A stretch of DNA of 64,000 nucleotides from JAAFHB01 sp963675995 (GTDB lineage Bacteria; Bacteroidota; Bacteroidia; Bacteroidales; Prolixibacteraceae). The position numbers and the translations under genes are program-made. Within the stretch, counting starts at the first letter, position 1; each line of letters starts with the position of its first letter. Below are positions 1-8,446 of this stretch, in pieces. The stretch is from contig CAXXIY010000001.1 of the NCBI GenBank assembly GCA_963675995.2, forward strand, positions 2,418,001-2,482,000, given 5' to 3'. Under the pieces are notes generated by a model. The model saw only the letters and a list, made by a program, of their open reading frames with translations, had not been told where the DNA came from and made no database searches.

Positions 1-347
1 CCGGGAGATGTTTCAGTAAATCTGGTCAGATGTTCCATATTGGCCCCTAGATCCTTTAAAAGCTCAAACTTCTCCCCAAATTCGTATCCCTCTTCCAATT
101 CGACAATTCTTAAAGGTTCTTTTTCCCACCACTTCGTTTCCGGTAATTTATTTTCCACATCCGTGAAAATTCCGTCTGGGTCTCCCTCACTATAAATACC
201 TGCAAAGCCTTTAACCAACTCATCTCCTGATGTTATTTTTTCGAAGGGTGTTATAACGGAACCAGGAATTACCATAAATCCTGAAGCCATAGTTGCGGAG
301 GTTCCAATAAACGACCTGCGACTAATCTTAGTTGAATTCTTTGTCAT
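1..347 (-). CDS. Partial Tat-exported protein (5' end only)
   Basis: The ATG at 347-345 opens a frame that runs off the window edge, leaving about 115 codons. The N-terminus carries a twin-arginine signal (S-R-R-S-F-I-G at about residues 9-15) followed by a hydrophobic stretch, so the product is probably folded before export. The visible mature part is acidic and contains a WWEKEPLRIVELEEG segment; it may be the start of a secreted glycoside-hydrolase-like enzyme, but I cannot assign a family from this fragment. The start lies 2 nt after the stop of the upstream permease gene, so the two are probably co-transcribed. Confidence 0.6.
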   Translation of the reverse strand, partial: MTKNSTKISRRSFIGTSATMASGFMVIPGSVITPFEKITSGDELVKGFAGIYSEGDPDGIFTDVENKLPETKWWEKEPLRIVELEEGYEFGEKFELLKDLGANMEHLTRFTETSP

Positions 348-349
348 CC

Positions 350-1477
350 CTAATTGTTTGATATTAGATTTTCTTCCTCTTTGGGGGTCAATTGCTGTAC
401 AATTTTAAATTCCGAAAGAAACTCTCCTGCAATTACCCTTAAAACGGTATAAACAGGTATACCCAATATCATTCCCGGAATGCCTGCTATACTTCCGGCC
501 ATCATAATCACAAAAAATACTTCCAGTGGATGGGCCTTTATACTACTCGAATAGATGACCGTCTGGATAATCATATTGTCGATAAACTGGACAACCAATA
601 CGACAACCAGTATCCAGAACATCAGCGGAAGAGTTACTTCGGTGAAGCTTGAATTCAAATTATTTGCCACTGCAACAACAAGTCCGAAAACCCCTCCAAT
701 CCAAGGACCGATATAAGGGATTACATTGAGAATTCCGGCAAAAACACCTACCACTACCGCATGTCCAAAGCCCAATCCTGCAAAACTGAAACCCATTATT
801 GACAAGATCATTACTCCCAATACTTCCAGTAACATGCCTATCATATAGCGTTTTAGCAGATTTCCAACCTTATCCATGACTTTCGAAACGCGGTCTTCGT
901 AATTTACAGGGGCTAAAACAAGAATCCAATTTCTAAAGAGATTCTCTTCCTTGAGAAAATAAAAGAGGATAAACGAGACTGAAAAGACCATCAGGAAAAT
1001 ATTTCCCAGCACAGTAGTAACTGAATCAAACAGGTTGCTAACCTGATCAATATTAAGTAATCCTTTTAATTGCGTTTCAAGGTAGGTTTCCATGTTACTC
1101 CCTTGGGGAATGTTTGGGGCAAATTGAGGAAAATTAACCTTTAACTGGGCAAGGGCATTGTTCATATAAGTGATCACCTCAGACACATTAATGGTGGATA
1201 GCTGGTTAACTTCTGATACGACCATAGGTATAAGAAACCCGAAAAAGGATATAATCCCGAACCAGAGGGTAAGCAAAGTAAGACCGGCAGCGCCTGATTT
1301 ACTCATCTGGAACTTCCGGATCCTGATCTGCTGATATTTTCTAACTAAAGGACGTCCGACCAATGCCAATACAGCCGCTATCAGAATATAGGTGATGATA
1401 TAGCTGAAATAGTAAACTAGAAATCCGAAAAGTACTATAGACAAGGCAATTATGATATTCCTAATTCTTTGGTCCAT
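350..1477 (-). CDS. AI-2E family transporter (UPF0118-type permease)
   Basis: The 375-residue product has about eight hydrophobic segments and the family's typical C-terminal half, with a conserved IPYIGPWIGG loop (about residue 260) and a GIPGMILGIPVY segment near the end. Members of PF01594 are inner-membrane permeases; some are linked to autoinducer-2 or ion export, but the substrate here cannot be read from sequence. A frame with a TTG start begins 24 nt further upstream; I prefer the internal ATG at 1477, which fits the family's usual N-terminus. It is divergent from tex with only about 50 nt between them and is followed after 2 nt by the Tat-signal gene. Confidence 0.85.
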   Translation of the reverse strand: MDQRIRNIIIALSIVLFGFLVYYFSYIITYILIAAVLALVGRPLVRKYQQIRIRKFQMSKSGAAGLTLLTLWFGIISFFGFLIPMVVSEVNQLSTINVSEVITYMNNALAQLKVNFPQFAPNIPQGSNMETYLETQLKGLLNIDQVSNLFDSVTTVLGNIFLMVFSVSFILFYFLKEENLFRNWILVLAPVNYEDRVSKVMDKVGNLLKRYMIGMLLEVLGVMILSIMGFSFAGLGFGHAVVVGVFAGILNVIPYIGPWIGGVFGLVVAVANNLNSSFTEVTLPLMFWILVVVLVVQFIDNMIIQTVIYSSSIKAHPLEVFFVIMMAGSIAGIPGMILGIPVYTVLRVIAGEFLSEFKIVQQLTPKEEENLISNN

Positions 1478-1517
1478 CTGAAAGGTAATTAAGTTTATCA
1501 AACATACAGTTTTTTTT

Positions 1518-1525
1518 TAAATTTG
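1518..1525 (+). promoter_or_regulatory. Candidate -7 box (TAAATTTG) for tex
   Basis: The octamer fits the Bacteroidetes -7 consensus TAnnTTTG and ends only 5 nt before the tex ATG, so transcription would start at or next to the initiation codon. No clear -33 TTTG is visible at the usual spacing. Confidence 0.45.
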
Positions 1526-1530
1526 CGTTT

Positions 1531-3663
1531 ATGACATTTCAGAAAAACCATCAGCTGATTGCCGAAAAACTTGGCATCAGCATCAGGCAAATAGCCAATA
1601 CAATTACCCTTCTTGACGAGGGGGCAACGGTTCCGTTTATCTCACGTTACCGGAAAGAGATGACGGGAAGCCTTGATGAGGTAGCTATAGGTAACATTAA
1701 AGAGGCGAAGGAGCAGTATGAGGAGCTGGATAAACGAAAGGTGACCATCCTTAAGACGATCAGCGAACAGGATCTTCTGACTCCTGAATTACAGTCGAAG
1801 ATTGAACAGTGTTATGATCTGAATGATCTGGAGGATATTTACCTTCCATTTAAGCCCAAACGACGTACCCGTGGTACTGTTGCCCGTGAGAAAGGGCTTG
1901 AGCCGCTAGCCACATTGATTTTTAAACAGTACGAATCAGATCCCGAAAACCGCGCACTTCAATACCTGAATGATGCAGTTGCTGATGTTGAAGAAGCCCT
2001 GGCCGGGGCACGAGATATTATTGCGGAGTGGATCAACGAAAATCAGAACGCTCGAAATATCGTGAGGAATCTTTTTGCCCGTGATGCGGTAATCTCGTCA
2101 CGCGTAGTAAAAGGGAAGGAGGAGGAGGGGATAAAATTTCGCGATTACTTCGATTCTTCCGAGCCACTCAGGCGTTGTCCGTCACACCGTTTGTTGGCTA
2201 TGCGTCGCGGTGAAAAAGAGGGATTTCTAAAATTGGGTGTTGCTCCCGATGAAGAGAAAGCCATTGATGCCCTGAATCGTTATTTTGTGAAAGGGCGCAA
2301 TGAATGCGGAGAACAAGTATCGCAAGCCGTGAAAGAGAGCTATAAAAGATTACTTGCACCATCAATTGAAACCGAATTTTTTGGCATGTCGAAAGGGCAG
2401 GCTGATGCTGAGGCAATAAGGGTATTTGCCGAGAATCTGAGGCAGCTGCTTCTGGCTCCTCCGCTAGGGCAAAAGCGGGTTTTAGCACTCGATCCCGGCT
2501 TCAGAACCGGATGTAAGCTGGTGTGCCTCGATGCCCAGGGAAACCTGATTCATAACGAAACAATCTATCCTCATCAGCCTCAGTCAGAGGTGAGTCAGTC
2601 GATTCGCAAAGTGTCGGCCCTGGTAAGTACCTATAAGATTGATGCAATTGCAATTGGTGATGGTACCGCGAGCCGCGAGACTGAGACCTTTATCAAAAAA
2701 ATCGCATTTGACCGCCCATTGCAGGTTTTTATGGTGAGTGAAGACGGGGCTTCGATCTATTCCGCCTCGAAAGTGGCCAGGGATGAATTTCCTCAATATG
2801 ATGTAACGGTTCGGGGTTCAGTTTCCATTGGCCGTCGTTTAATGGATCCATTGGCTGAACTGGTAAAGATTGAAGCCAAATCAATAGGCGTAGGTCAATA
2901 TCAGCACGATGTGGATCAGAAACTGCTTCAGAAAGGGCTCGATACGGTTGTTGAATCGTGTGTGAACCTTGTTGGAGTAAATGTCAACACCGCAAGCAGC
3001 CATCTGCTTAACTTCGTATCCGGACTTGGTCCCTTACTTGCAAAGAATATTGTCGACTACCGAAAAGAGAATGGTCCTTTTACAACCCGTACCGAACTGA
3101 AGAAAGTTCCCAGGATGGGTCCCAAAGCGTTTGAGCAGTGTGCCGGATTTCTACGTATTCCTGGTGGCGCCAACCCACTTGATAATTCAGCTGTTCATCC
3201 CGAACGATATGCACTGGTGGGCAAGATTGCTGCTGACCGGAAATGTAAGGTGGAGGAGCTCATTGGTCTTGAAAGTATTAAAAAAGAGATTGTTGCTGAA
3301 AGATATTTGAGTGACGAGGTTGGTCTCCCAACTTTGAATGATATTTTGGCAGAACTGGCTAAACCGGGGCTCGATCCACGATCAGGAATCAAAGTCTTCG
3401 AATTCTCCGACGGGGTTTATTCGATGAAAGATTTAATTGTCGGAATGGTGCTTCCCGGAATTGTTACAAATATTACCCGGTTTGGTGCCTTTGTTGATGT
3501 TGGCGTAAAACAGGATGGACTGGTGCATATAAGTGAACTTGCCAACCGCTATATCAGCGATCCGGCTGAAGTGGTCAAATTGCATCAGCATGTAAAAGTA
3601 AAAGTACTCGAAGTTGATATCCCCCGGAAACGGATTGCCTTTTCGATGAAGCAGGCGGAGTAA
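1531..3663 (+). CDS. tex: Tex-family RNA-binding transcription accessory protein
   Basis: At 710 residues this is close to normal Tex length. The Tex N-terminal helical domain fills about residues 1-200 (SRYRKEMTGSLDE motif). A YqgF/RNase H-like fold starts near residue 313 (ALDPGFRTGCK), helix-hairpin-helix motifs lie near 493-560 (SGLGPLLAKNIVDYR), and a C-terminal S1 domain starts at about 638 (GMVLPGIVTNITRFGAFVDVG). Tex proteins are cytoplasmic nucleic-acid-binding factors that act on transcription and stress tolerance. The gene is monocistronic and convergent with the small outer-membrane protein gene, whose stop is 10 nt away. Confidence 0.95.
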   Translation: MTFQKNHQLIAEKLGISIRQIANTITLLDEGATVPFISRYRKEMTGSLDEVAIGNIKEAKEQYEELDKRKVTILKTISEQDLLTPELQSKIEQCYDLNDLEDIYLPFKPKRRTRGTVAREKGLEPLATLIFKQYESDPENRALQYLNDAVADVEEALAGARDIIAEWINENQNARNIVRNLFARDAVISSRVVKGKEEEGIKFRDYFDSSEPLRRCPSHRLLAMRRGEKEGFLKLGVAPDEEKAIDALNRYFVKGRNECGEQVSQAVKESYKRLLAPSIETEFFGMSKGQADAEAIRVFAENLRQLLLAPPLGQKRVLALDPGFRTGCKLVCLDAQGNLIHNETIYPHQPQSEVSQSIRKVSALVSTYKIDAIAIGDGTASRETETFIKKIAFDRPLQVFMVSEDGASIYSASKVARDEFPQYDVTVRGSVSIGRRLMDPLAELVKIEAKSIGVGQYQHDVDQKLLQKGLDTVVESCVNLVGVNVNTASSHLLNFVSGLGPLLAKNIVDYRKENGPFTTRTELKKVPRMGPKAFEQCAGFLRIPGGANPLDNSAVHPERYALVGKIAADRKCKVEELIGLESIKKEIVAERYLSDEVGLPTLNDILAELAKPGLDPRSGIKVFEFSDGVYSMKDLIVGMVLPGIVTNITRFGAFVDVGVKQDGLVHISELANRYISDPAEVVKLHQHVKVKVLEVDIPRKRIAFSMKQAE

Positions 3664-3673
3664 TTTTATTCGC

Positions 3674-4201
3674 CTACTTTAATTTAATTACGACACCTGC
3701 ATTCACTCCCAACCAGGTAGATGCGCTACCCTCTGATGTTACATAATGATACTTCAAATTTGCACAAAAAGATAGCTGACCGTTAATCCGGCATAAAAGA
3801 CCACCTGTTGGGGCAAAACCGAAATATATTTTTGATTCCGATTCACTGATTCCCATATATTCGACCTTTGCTCCAAAACTGTAAGCTCCGATATCGGCGC
3901 CCACATATGGTCTCACTTTTTGTGAGCTGAAGTAGTATTCGAACAATCCGGTAATCGGGACTATTGAAAATGACACCCCCTCGGCATCTGTTTTAAATCT
4001 GGAATACCCCAGGTTTAATCCGAAGGCGATATCCTCTTTTACAAAGTATTTACCTACAACATTTAATCCATATCCGGTCTTTGTCCCATTCCCTAAATCA
4101 CCGGTTGGGATTTGCGCACCAACAGTAACCCCAAGTTCCACCTGTGCCTGTGAGATGCTGAATATTAACGACATTGCTGATATAAGTAAAATTGATTTCA
4201 T
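3674..4201 (-). CDS. Small outer-membrane beta-barrel protein
   Basis: The 175-residue product has a signal peptide (about residues 1-19, ending A-Q) and then alternating amphipathic strands rich in Gly, Tyr and Phe (ALGLNLGYSRF-like), ending on a strand with terminal lysine. This resembles the OmpA/OmpW-like 8-stranded barrel superfamily (PF13505-type). No ligand or function can be read. It is transcribed towards tex and is not obviously in an operon. Confidence 0.75.
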   Translation of the reverse strand: MKSILLISAMSLIFSISQAQVELGVTVGAQIPTGDLGNGTKTGYGLNVVGKYFVKEDIAFGLNLGYSRFKTDAEGVSFSIVPITGLFEYYFSSQKVRPYVGADIGAYSFGAKVEYMGISESESKIYFGFAPTGGLLCRINGQLSFCANLKYHYVTSEGSASTWLGVNAGVVIKLK

Positions 4202-4384
4202 TTTGGCTGGATTTAAAATCGTTCTCTCTCACCTGAATATTGACTCATCCTTTTAATTAGTGCATTGCGGGGCTCTGCTTTATCATCAAAACATATAGGT
4301 ATTCAAGGCAATAATCTTTTATGTTTTAAAGCTGCAAGGACATCATAAAAAGTCGGTATGTCCCAATTTCGTCCGGGTAGTGGC

Positions 4385-4421
4385 AAAAATCTGATCTTAA
4401 TTCAGAATCTGAAATTAAGAT
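4385..4421 (-). terminator. Intrinsic terminator of ssb
   Basis: ATCTTAATT at 4394-4402 pairs with AATTAAGAT at 4413-4421 around an imperfectly paired core, and on the minus strand it is followed by a T-run (plus-strand A-run at 4385-4389). The stem overlaps the ssb stop codon. Confidence 0.65.
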
Positions 4422-4759
4422 TCCGATTTTTTATCCAGAAGAAGAATATCGTTGACCATGATCTCGGTGATAAAATGGGTCTCTCCGTTTTTATCCTCAT
4501 AGGAGTGATTGGTCAGTTTTCCTTCGATGGCCACTTCTGTCCCTTTCTTTAAATATTTTTCGGCAATCTCAGCCTGCTTTCCCCAGGCGACCAGTTTATG
4601 CCAGGTGGTTTCTGACTTTTTGTTGCCATTATGATCCCGGAAGTTTTCATTGGTGGCTACGGAGAAATTGGCTACCGATTTTTCCCCTTCCAGTTTTTTA
4701 ATTTTGGGATTGTCACCCAGGTAGCCGATAAGTCTGACACTGTTTCTTAAAGCGTTCAT
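4415..4759 (-). CDS. ssb: Single-stranded DNA-binding protein
   Basis: The 114-residue product is essentially one OB fold: the N-terminal NSVRLIGYLGDNPKI strand, TTWHKLVAWGKQAEIAEKYLKKG and EIMVNDILLLDK segments are characteristic of bacterial SSB. It would bind ssDNA as a tetramer in replication and repair. It ends in KKSES and lacks both the disordered Gln/Gly-rich linker and the acidic DDxPF tip through which SSBs recruit partners. It may therefore be a secondary SSB rather than the main replicative one; short SSBs of this kind occur in Bacteroidetes. Confidence 0.9.
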   Translation of the reverse strand: MNALRNSVRLIGYLGDNPKIKKLEGEKSVANFSVATNENFRDHNGNKKSETTWHKLVAWGKQAEIAEKYLKKGTEVAIEGKLTNHSYEDKNGETHFITEIMVNDILLLDKKSES

Positions 4760-4907
4760 GGTCTCTGATTTTAAAATTTAACAAAAAAAGGAAATTACGA
4801 TCTAAGATAATCCGGCGTTTCGCTGAAGTCGTATATTAAACGGATACTTCCGTTTACAACCGGCAATAACCGATTATATCCGGTTATATTCGGATATGAG
4901 ATTGATT

Positions 4908-4952
4908 ATCAAAAAGAAGACCCGCTGAATTTCAGCGGGTCTTCTTTTTGAT
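4908..4952 (-). terminator. Strong palindromic terminator after the zinc-ribbon gene
   Basis: This is a perfect inverted repeat with a GC-rich core (GACCCGCTGAA / TTCAGCGGGTC) flanked by A-run and T-run arms, so it can terminate in both directions. It lies 19 nt downstream of the stop at 4971. Confidence 0.85.
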
Positions 4953-4970
4953 CTATTAGGTATATTTTTT

Positions 4971-5759
4971 TTAAACCGGATTTTCTGTCTCTTCGATCGG
5001 ATTCGCAATATCTTTATCGACCAAAATTCGACCGCAATATTCACAAACGATAATTTTCTTTCTTGAAGCAATATCAAGTTGACGTTGTGGCGGAATTTTA
5101 TTGAAACAACCGCCGCAGGCATCACGTTGTACCGTTACTACCGAAAGGCCATTTCGCGCATTTTTGCGGATTCGGTTAAATGCCATCACCAGACGGTCTT
5201 CAATCAGACTCTCGATTTTGGTCACTTTACTTTTCAGTTTCTCTTCCTCTACTGCAGTTTCAGCAGTGATCTCCTGCAACTCTTTTTTCTTCCTGATCAG
5301 ATCTTCTTCACGCTCTTTAAAAAGTTTCTCTGAGGCTTCAGCGGCATCCGTTTTGGTCTTAATATCCTGAGTAAACTCGCGGATCTTCTTTTCGGAAAGC
5401 TCAATTTCGAGGGTCTGAAACTCAATTTCTTTCGAAAGGGAATCAAACTCACGATTATTCCGGACGTTTTCCTGCTGTTCCTTGTATTTTTCGATTTTGG
5501 CCTTCGAATCTTTTATTTCAGTTTTTTTATTCCCGATGGCCAGATTCAGACTTTTAAGTTCTTCACTATAATTGGCAAGGCGGGTTTTCAGCCCAACGAT
5601 TTCGTCCTCCAAATCCTGCACTTCCAATGGGAGCTCACCACGTAAAGTGTTAATTTTATCTATCTCTGATGCAACAGTTTGGAGCTCATAAAGCATCTTC
5701 AGCTTCTCCTGGACAGAAACCTCTTTTCCGTCGGTTGATTTGATATTATTTATTGGCAT
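4971..5759 (-). CDS. Coiled-coil protein with C-terminal C4 zinc ribbon
   Basis: The 262-residue product is a long charged coiled coil (about residues 10-190) followed by a zinc ribbon with two CxxC pairs (CGGC near 214 and CEYCGR near 238). This matches the zf-RING_7/PF02591 family (CT398/CdsZ-like) widely conserved in Bacteroidetes. The family's role is unsettled; coiled-coil scaffold or regulator roles have been proposed. It starts 21 nt after the Nif3-family gene, and this pairing supports one operon ending at the 4908-4952 terminator. Confidence 0.85.
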   Translation of the reverse strand: MPINNIKSTDGKEVSVQEKLKMLYELQTVASEIDKINTLRGELPLEVQDLEDEIVGLKTRLANYSEELKSLNLAIGNKKTEIKDSKAKIEKYKEQQENVRNNREFDSLSKEIEFQTLEIELSEKKIREFTQDIKTKTDAAEASEKLFKEREEDLIRKKKELQEITAETAVEEEKLKSKVTKIESLIEDRLVMAFNRIRKNARNGLSVVTVQRDACGGCFNKIPPQRQLDIASRKKIIVCEYCGRILVDKDIANPIEETENPV

Positions 5760-5780
5760 ATTCTGAAATTTACAATGTTG

Positions 5781-6884
5781 TTACCTCTGACAAAGATACA
5801 ATACCGGGTTCGTTTTTACTTCCGATAAACGGAGTGCAAAGTTAGGAAATTTTTTTATAAGTATTTCATAAAAAAGCTCCTTCGTGAATTGTTCGCTTTC
5901 GTAGTGCCCAATGTCAGCAACAACTATTTTTTCTTCTGCATCGAAGAATTCGTGGTATTTCATATCAGCGGTGACGAAGATGTCAACTCCGGCTGAAATA
6001 GCTGCAGGAAGCAGAAAGCTTCCTGAACCACCGCAGACCGCCACTCTTCTTATCGGTTTTCCTAATAAATAGGTGTGTCTTATTGATTTACATCCGAAAA
6101 TATCAAGGAGTCGTGATAGGAAATCAATCTCATTTTCGGCTCCGGGTAATTCCCCGATCATCCCTGAGCCAACTTCAGAAAACGTATTGGCCAGTGGATA
6201 AACGTCGTACGCCACCTCTTCGTAGGGATGGGTTTTTAACAAAGCATTGACTATTTTATTTTTCAGATGTCTTGGGAAAATCGTTTCAAACCTCGCTTCT
6301 TTCTCAAAGTGAAACTCTCCCGGTTCCCCAATATAGGGATTTGTCTCTTCTCCTCCCCTGAAGGTACCTGTTCCGTCAGTGCTAAAACTGCATTTATCGT
6401 ATTTCCCGATATTTCCGGCACCCGCTTCGAAAAGGGCATCACGTACCTTTTCCAGGTGATCTTCCGGAATAAATGTGACCAGTTTAACCAACTGTTCTTT
6501 CATTGGTGCAAGGATACTGAGATTGGTCAACCCTATTTTTTCGCAAATCTTCGTATTCACACCTCCTGTTATGCTGTCAAGATTGGTGTGTGAAGCATAA
6601 ATGGCAATATCATTTTTTATTGCTTTAATCACACACCGCTCGACATAGGAATTACCATTCAGCTTTTTTACCCCTTTGAACAGGATAGGATGATGTGCGA
6701 TAATCAGTTCGCATCCGGTTTCAATCGCTTCATCAATTACCGATTCTGTAATGTCAAGTGTGAGAAGGGCTCCTGTAATTATTGCTTCAGAATCACCTAT
6801 GATCAGCCCTGCATTATCATACGATTCCTGATATGAAGTTGGAGCGAACGATTCAAGATAACTTATAATCTCCCTGATGGTCAT
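5781..6884 (-). CDS. Nif3-like dinuclear metal-centre hexameric protein
   Basis: The 367-residue product has the NIF3/YbgI metal-binding motifs: HHPILFKGVK at about residue 63, SHTNLD near 97, and GHYESEQF near 330. The length, with a central PII-like insert (about 130-230), is that of the long Bacteroidetes/Firmicutes form. Members bind two metal ions at a hydrolase-like site; the annotation 'GTP cyclohydrolase type 2' is historical and not a safe function. It is first gene of the pair with the zinc-ribbon protein. Confidence 0.9.
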   Translation of the reverse strand: MTIREIISYLESFAPTSYQESYDNAGLIIGDSEAIITGALLTLDITESVIDEAIETGCELIIAHHPILFKGVKKLNGNSYVERCVIKAIKNDIAIYASHTNLDSITGGVNTKICEKIGLTNLSILAPMKEQLVKLVTFIPEDHLEKVRDALFEAGAGNIGKYDKCSFSTDGTGTFRGGEETNPYIGEPGEFHFEKEARFETIFPRHLKNKIVNALLKTHPYEEVAYDVYPLANTFSEVGSGMIGELPGAENEIDFLSRLLDIFGCKSIRHTYLLGKPIRRVAVCGGSGSFLLPAAISAGVDIFVTADMKYHEFFDAEEKIVVADIGHYESEQFTKELFYEILIKKFPNFALRLSEVKTNPVLYLCQR

Positions 6885-6952
6885 GATGACTAAAATTATT
6901 TGGTGATGAAAGTTTGAGCAGGTAAACGAAACAGGATGAAAAGGTTAAATGA

Positions 6953-7288
6953 TCACAAAGTTTCCTTTATTTCAAGGAGATAGCTTTTGATCTGTTGAAG
7001 TTTTTGTACGATTTCAAAGGTGTTTTCTGTCTCCGTCTTGTTTTCCTTGATTTTTGTCTTTGCCCCTTTGAGTGTCATTCCCCGTTCTTTAACCAAGTGA
7101 TTGATCAACGAAAGGTGATTAATATCTTCCAGGGTATAAAACCGATCACCTTTTTTATTCTTAAAAGGTTGGATGGTATCGAAAGTTTTTTCCCAGAAAC
7201 GCAAGGTAGATGGGGCAAGCCCAAACTTTTCGGAGACTTCGCCGATGGAGTAATAAAGCTTCTCTGATTTCGGTTCCTTGAATGCCAC
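6953..7288 (-). CDS. MerR-family transcriptional regulator
   Basis: The 111-residue product consists of the winged-helix MerR DNA-binding domain (YSIGEVSEKFGLAPSTLRFWEK, about residues 11-33, then YTLEDINHLSLI) and a short C-terminal helix, with no effector-binding domain. It starts with GTG, 12 nt after the M23 peptidase stop, so it is the second gene of that transcript. Small MerR proteins next to an M23 peptidase are common in this phylum; the target genes are unknown. Confidence 0.85.
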   Translation of the reverse strand: MAFKEPKSEKLYYSIGEVSEKFGLAPSTLRFWEKTFDTIQPFKNKKGDRFYTLEDINHLSLINHLVKERGMTLKGAKTKIKENKTETENTFEIVQKLQQIKSYLLEIKETL

Positions 7289-7300
7289 GGTAGATAGATT

Positions 7301-8269
7301 TTAGTCGAAACTTTGTCCCATATTTGAGGAAATAGCTATCATCTTTTCGTATTCAGCAGGTGAAAGATCCTGGAAATAATAGTTCTGAGGATTCACTTTT
7401 ACCCCGTTTTTGCTTACTTCATAATGGAGATGGGGTGCTGTAGATGTCCCGGTGCTGCCAACAAATCCGATCACATCACCCCTGTTCACCTTTTGTCCAA
7501 CCTGAACATTCAACCGGCTTAAATGGGCATAATAGGTCTCGTAGCCATAACCATGGTCAATCACAACCGTATTGCCATAACCTATTTCCCGTCCTGCTGA
7601 TTTAACAACGCCAATACCCGTTGCAAAGACCTCTGTGCCAATTGCTGCGGTAAAGTCCATCCCATAATGAAACCGGAGTATCTTGTAGATCGGATGCATC
7701 CGCATTCCCCACCCGGATGCTGTCCGTTTGAGGTCATTATTTGAAACAGGCATGATTGATGGCATACTGGCAATCATCTTCTCTTTGTTCATTGCCATTT
7801 TGGCTACTTCGTCGTATGATTTGGCCTGAACAAAAACCTGTTTGGAGAGAATATCCAGTTTCCGTGTTGTATTTATTATCAACTCCGAATTATCCATCTC
7901 TTCAAGCTTTGAATAGCGGTTGGCTCCTCCAAAACCAGCCATCCTCACTGAAGAGGGGATAGGTTCAGCCTCAAAAATTACACGGTAAATATTGTCATCC
8001 CTATTCTGAATATCTTCTAATACCTTTGAGATTTTCTCAAAGTCCTTATTCATCAGGTTGTACTGTGAAAGCAATTGTTCATTTTGTCTCCTGAGTCGTT
8101 TCGTTTGTGGTGGATCAAAAAACTGGAGGAAAATAAAGAAGAAGATCACTCCGGAGACCAGACCAGTTGACAAATATCCAAGTATCCGTTTCACCAGCGT
8201 CTTGATGTTCCGTTCTATTTCATCAAAGCTTAGGGTATCGGGATTGAATCTGTAATTGGTTTTACCCAT
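7301..8269 (-). CDS. Membrane-anchored M23 metallopeptidase
   Basis: The 322-residue product has one N-terminal transmembrane segment (about residues 35-53), a coiled coil (55-95), and a C-terminal LytM/M23 domain. The zinc ligands are visible as H-Y-G-M-D near residue 202 and H-L-H near 285 (APHLHYEV). It should cut peptidoglycan cross-links in the periplasm or activate amidases during growth or division. It is transcribed divergently from alaS. Confidence 0.92.
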   Translation of the reverse strand: MGKTNYRFNPDTLSFDEIERNIKTLVKRILGYLSTGLVSGVIFFFIFLQFFDPPQTKRLRRQNEQLLSQYNLMNKDFEKISKVLEDIQNRDDNIYRVIFEAEPIPSSVRMAGFGGANRYSKLEEMDNSELIINTTRKLDILSKQVFVQAKSYDEVAKMAMNKEKMIASMPSIMPVSNNDLKRTASGWGMRMHPIYKILRFHYGMDFTAAIGTEVFATGIGVVKSAGREIGYGNTVVIDHGYGYETYYAHLSRLNVQVGQKVNRGDVIGFVGSTGTSTAPHLHYEVSKNGVKVNPQNYYFQDLSPAEYEKMIAISSNMGQSFD

Positions 8270-8301
8270 CTTAACTCTTTTTTATTTTATTTCTGTATGG
8301 C

Positions 8302-8309
8302 CAAAATTA
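8302..8309 (-). promoter_or_regulatory. Candidate -7 box for the M23/MerR transcript
   Basis: On the minus strand this reads TAATTTTG, a match to TAnnTTTG, and a TTG lies 19 nt upstream of it at the -33 position. It is 33 nt before the M23 start codon. Confidence 0.55.
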
Positions 8310-8320
8310 ACGAAATAATC

Positions 8321-8328
8321 TAATTTTG
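8321..8328 (+). promoter_or_regulatory. Candidate -7 box (TAATTTTG) for alaS
   Basis: The match to TAnnTTTG is arranged back to back with the minus-strand promoter. The implied alaS leader would be about 110 nt; no T-box hallmark or strong terminator hairpin is evident in it. Confidence 0.45.
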
Positions 8329-8446
8329 CAACGTTTTAGGAAAATTCTTCCTTAGCGACAGAGCGCAAAACTATTAAAAAACTTCATTTTGTATGCTCAT
8401 TTTCCTTTTTTAGGATGATTTTAAAGGTTTTTAACAAATATTTTTT

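Noticed and set aside
4358..4552. Plus-strand frame over the ssb end
   Set aside because: It is opposite ssb and its terminator, with no supporting features.
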